From positions 1 through 7,418 of the forward strand of contig DIVQ01000013.1 of assembly GCA_002423325.1 (NCBI GenBank): DNA of 7,418 nucleotides, written 5' to 3'. Source of the stretch: Anaerolineales bacterium UBA6128 (GTDB lineage: Bacteria; Chloroflexota; Anaerolineae; UBA1429). The translations under genes were made by a program, and so were the position numbers. Below, piece after piece: positions 5,276 through 7,418 of this stretch (position 1 is its first letter; each line of letters opens with the position of its first letter). Under the pieces are notes generated by a model. It was not told the DNA's origin. It searched no databases and was given only the letters and a program-made list of their open reading frames with translations.

Positions 5276-7345
5276 ATGATCAAACGGGTTGAGTTGGCCT
5301 GGGCGGGTGCCGAGCAGTTTGCACTGCCTACGCGCGATGGCGTGGTAGAGGTCACTGCAGACGGCGTGGTGCAGCTGGTCAAACGCGTCACCGTGGCGGA
5401 CGAGATCGGTGCGGTGACTGGCCGCGACGTGCAGCCGGTCTACGGCCTCGTCTGGGCGCGCAAGGATCTGGTGCTGGACAGTGCTGAGGCATCGGCTGCC
5501 AGGCTATCGGTGTGGGCGCGCAGTGCGCACAAGGACGCCACGCTGATACTCGAAGTGAACGGACACGTTATACAGCGACCGCCGTGTGAGGATCCGGCTG
5601 GCAGATGGGACGCGTCAAGCGGCGAGCATCCCTACTGGCGCTATGCCTGGCAACCGGTCAAGGTGCCGACGGAATGGCTTCGGGCGGGGACTAACACGGT
5701 CATCGTGCGTAGTGAGGACGGGGGCGAGTGGGAGTTGCTGATTGAGGACGCGCGCCAGCCCAATCGGAGCGCTGTAAGCGTGGATGGCGGGGTTACGTGG
5801 GACTATGCTCACCTGGGATACAATGACTGCTATGATGGTGAGTTGCTGGTGCGGCTGGAGCTCGAGCGCTACCCGTGTACTGGGCGCATCACCTCGGAGG
5901 TGTTTGATCTGGCGGCTGCTGCGAGCGGCGACGGCATCGGAGCGCCGGTGACTTTGCAGCGTCTCTGTCTTGATCTCGTCGGAACGACGCCGCGTGGCAC
6001 GATGCTGGGTGGCGAGTTGCGCGCCGGCCCAACGCCGCAGTACGATCCCGCTACCTGGTCTGCGTGGCAACGGGCAGAGGGGATGCGGCAGGCATGCTGT
6101 GGCGTGCGTGCCAGCGATCGTTTCGCACAGTGGCGTGTCACGTTGAGCACGACGCGGCCGCTGGATACGCCGCGTCTTCGGGGCGTGCGCGTAACGGGCG
6201 AGGTCGCCATCGAGGACGGGAATCACTCGTGGGGAATCCTCAGGGCGGAGGATAACCCGATGCTTGTCTATCCATCAGCGCCGGTCGGGCGCCAGCTTCC
6301 CTCCCGACGTACTCGAATGCTTCGCGAACGGTGGCGGCTGGACGAGGTTGTGCGTGGCGCACAGGATGACTGGGAACGTATTGTGAGGTTGGCGACCTGG
6401 ACGCGCGATCAGTGGTCCGATGGCTGGAATCGGTACTGGAAGCAGTTGCACGTTTGCCCACCGTGGGATGCGCCGTTGATACTGGAATTGACGCGTCATA
6501 ACCTGTCGCTGGGGATGTGCACGCACTATTCGACCGTATTCGTGCACGTCTGTGCGGCGATGGGGATCCCGGCCCGCCACGTGATTCACCACAGCCACTG
6601 CACGGCAGAGGCCTGGTGTGATCGCTGGGGCAAGTGGGCGTGGCTGGACTTTTCGGGCGATATGAGCGATGGCACGCGCGCGATCTACTATGTGACGCGG
6701 GATGGCGTGCCGCAGTCGGCGCTCGAAGTGCGGCGTGCCTGGCAACGGCAGGACTATGCTGGTATGGCGTTGCAGGGGCGACACGCCGAACTGGTGTTCG
6801 ACCTGCAGGAGCGCGCGGCCCTTTTGGACCAGTTCTGTATCGTGCCACGCAACGACCAGATGAACAGCCCGTTTCCGGGAGAACTGGAGCACGGTGCGGT
6901 CAGCTACCACTACGATGGCTACCAGTGGTGGCGCGACGCTCCCGGTACCCCCGGGATCGTGCAGCAGCCTCTCGCGCAGTTCTCCAGGTACAGCAGTCGC
7001 GAGGGCGACTTTTATTGGACCGAGAATCGGACGCGGATTCATTTGGCGCGCTCGTTGAGGCGCGACGTGCTGCATGTGCAACTCGAGTCGTGCATGCGTG
7101 CCATCCAGGGCTATCAGCATGCCGCCTCCGGCCTCGCGCTGGCGAGCTCGGCCTACCGAAGGCTGGAGGCAGGCGCTGGCGATGGGGGCCGTCTGCAGGT
7201 TCGGTTGGACGAAGGCGCTTGGCACGATAGCCCCAGCGCGTTCGAGTGGCGCCTGCTGCCAGGGGGGAATCACCTTGCGGCTCGCTCGGTTAACGCTTTT
7301 GGTGCCGTTGGACCGATGAGCAGTGTCACGGTAGAGTTGGTTTGA
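5276..7345 (+). CDS. Transglutaminase-like (Cys-His-Asp) domain protein with flanking beta-sandwich domains
   Basis: The 689-residue product contains a transglutaminase-like core with a complete apparent triad: Cys415 in GMCTHYS, His441 in HCTAEAW and Asp458 in WLDFSGD. Between them is the usual AAMGIPARHV segment (427-436). Such domains act as cysteine peptidases, amidases or acyl transferases. The N-terminal region (about 45-160) has alternating strands with RLSVWAR, LILEVNGH and AGTNTVIVRSEDGGEWELLIED, typical of a jelly-roll carbohydrate-binding-like domain. A perfect Asp box, SVDGGVTW (168-175), follows. The C-terminal stretch (about 625-689), with QVRLDEGAWHD, LLPGGNHLAARSVNAFGAVGP and a final VTVELV strand, looks like an Ig/Y_Y_Y-type beta-sandwich. 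No signal peptide or transmembrane segment is visible at MIKRVELAWAGAEQ. The gene follows the PL22-like gene by 46 bases and precedes a dehydrogenase by 29. Substrate unknown; the core assignment is firm, the accessory domains are inferred from strand pattern. Confidence 0.85.
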   Translation: MIKRVELAWAGAEQFALPTRDGVVEVTADGVVQLVKRVTVADEIGAVTGRDVQPVYGLVWARKDLVLDSAEASAARLSVWARSAHKDATLILEVNGHVIQRPPCEDPAGRWDASSGEHPYWRYAWQPVKVPTEWLRAGTNTVIVRSEDGGEWELLIEDARQPNRSAVSVDGGVTWDYAHLGYNDCYDGELLVRLELERYPCTGRITSEVFDLAAAASGDGIGAPVTLQRLCLDLVGTTPRGTMLGGELRAGPTPQYDPATWSAWQRAEGMRQACCGVRASDRFAQWRVTLSTTRPLDTPRLRGVRVTGEVAIEDGNHSWGILRAEDNPMLVYPSAPVGRQLPSRRTRMLRERWRLDEVVRGAQDDWERIVRLATWTRDQWSDGWNRYWKQLHVCPPWDAPLILELTRHNLSLGMCTHYSTVFVHVCAAMGIPARHVIHHSHCTAEAWCDRWGKWAWLDFSGDMSDGTRAIYYVTRDGVPQSALEVRRAWQRQDYAGMALQGRHAELVFDLQERAALLDQFCIVPRNDQMNSPFPGELEHGAVSYHYDGYQWWRDAPGTPGIVQQPLAQFSRYSSREGDFYWTENRTRIHLARSLRRDVLHVQLESCMRAIQGYQHAASGLALASSAYRRLEAGAGDGGRLQVRLDEGAWHDSPSAFEWRLLPGGNHLAARSVNAFGAVGPMSSVTVELV

Positions 7346-7374
7346 TGGACCACTGTGTGGGGCGGTGAGGCGTG

Positions 7375-7418
7375 ATGCGGAAGGAACTGGACGGCAAGGT
7401 AGCGATCGTGACCGGCGG
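7375..7418 (+). CDS. Short-chain dehydrogenase/reductase, N-terminal fragment cut by the window end
   Basis: Fourteen codons plus two bases are visible: MRKELDGKVAIVTG followed by GG. The LDGKVAIVTGG start is the classical first beta strand and beginning of the TGxxxGxG cofactor loop of NAD(P)-dependent SDR enzymes. A GTG at 7372 immediately precedes the ATG and could also be used; GGTGAGG (7364-7370) serves either. It lies 29 bases after the transglutaminase-like gene in the same orientation. Because KduD of the uronate pathway is an SDR and the neighbour is PL22-like, a KduD-type role is possible, but too little is present to distinguish it from the many other SDRs. Confidence 0.85.
   Translation, partial: MRKELDGKVAIVTG

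Noticed and set aside
6275..7273. 332-residue open frame on the minus strand
   Set aside because: It is antisense to the transglutaminase-like gene, whose motifs are clear; the composition is shadow-like and there is no ribosome binding site.

Overview
The window is 7.4 kb of high-GC bacterial DNA in which every supportable gene lies on the + strand and is closely packed, so it reads as part of one operon-like cluster. I see no rRNA, tRNA, insertion sequence, CRISPR array or convincing terminator. The content is dominated by beta-propeller and carbohydrate-active families (sialidase-like, GH32/43-like, rhamnogalacturonan-lyase-like and oligogalacturonate-lyase-like proteins). This suggests a saprophytic, polysaccharide-degrading bacterium from a poorly cultured lineage. 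Armatimonadota, Chloroflexota or Planctomycetota would fit, but that is a guess from gene style and not something the sequence proves.

The left part (1-2986) looks damaged. It opens with the C-terminal part of an Asp-box sialidase-like protein whose upstream part seems to continue in another reading frame. Next comes a GTG-started ORF (662-1837) that joins a complete aminoglycoside 3-N-acetyltransferase-family domain to only the N-terminal part of an alpha/beta hydrolase. That hydrolase stops abruptly and is followed, in another frame, by the middle of a GH32/43-like propeller glycosidase (about 1795-2296). This in turn is followed, in a third frame, by the C-terminal part of a rhamnogalacturonan-lyase/FG-GAP-like protein interrupted by an in-frame TAG (2537-2539). 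The pattern of successive truncated, out-of-register pieces of unrelated genes, all in the same orientation, suggests internal deletions (gene decay) or a collapsed or chimeric assembly.

The right part (2943-7418) is intact: a 375-aa seven-bladed propeller protein of unknown function with a strong ribosome binding site; one base after its stop, a 385-aa PL22 oligogalacturonate-lyase-like protein; a 689-aa protein with a transglutaminase-like Cys-His-Asp core flanked by beta-rich domains; and the first 14 codons of a short-chain dehydrogenase/reductase.

Together the intact genes could form an intracellular module handling unsaturated uronic-acid oligosaccharides. PL22 enzymes cleave short oligogalacturonides in the cytoplasm, and SDR enzymes such as KduD act later in that pathway. 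The roles of the propeller and of the transglutaminase-like protein are unknown and are the most novel part of the window.
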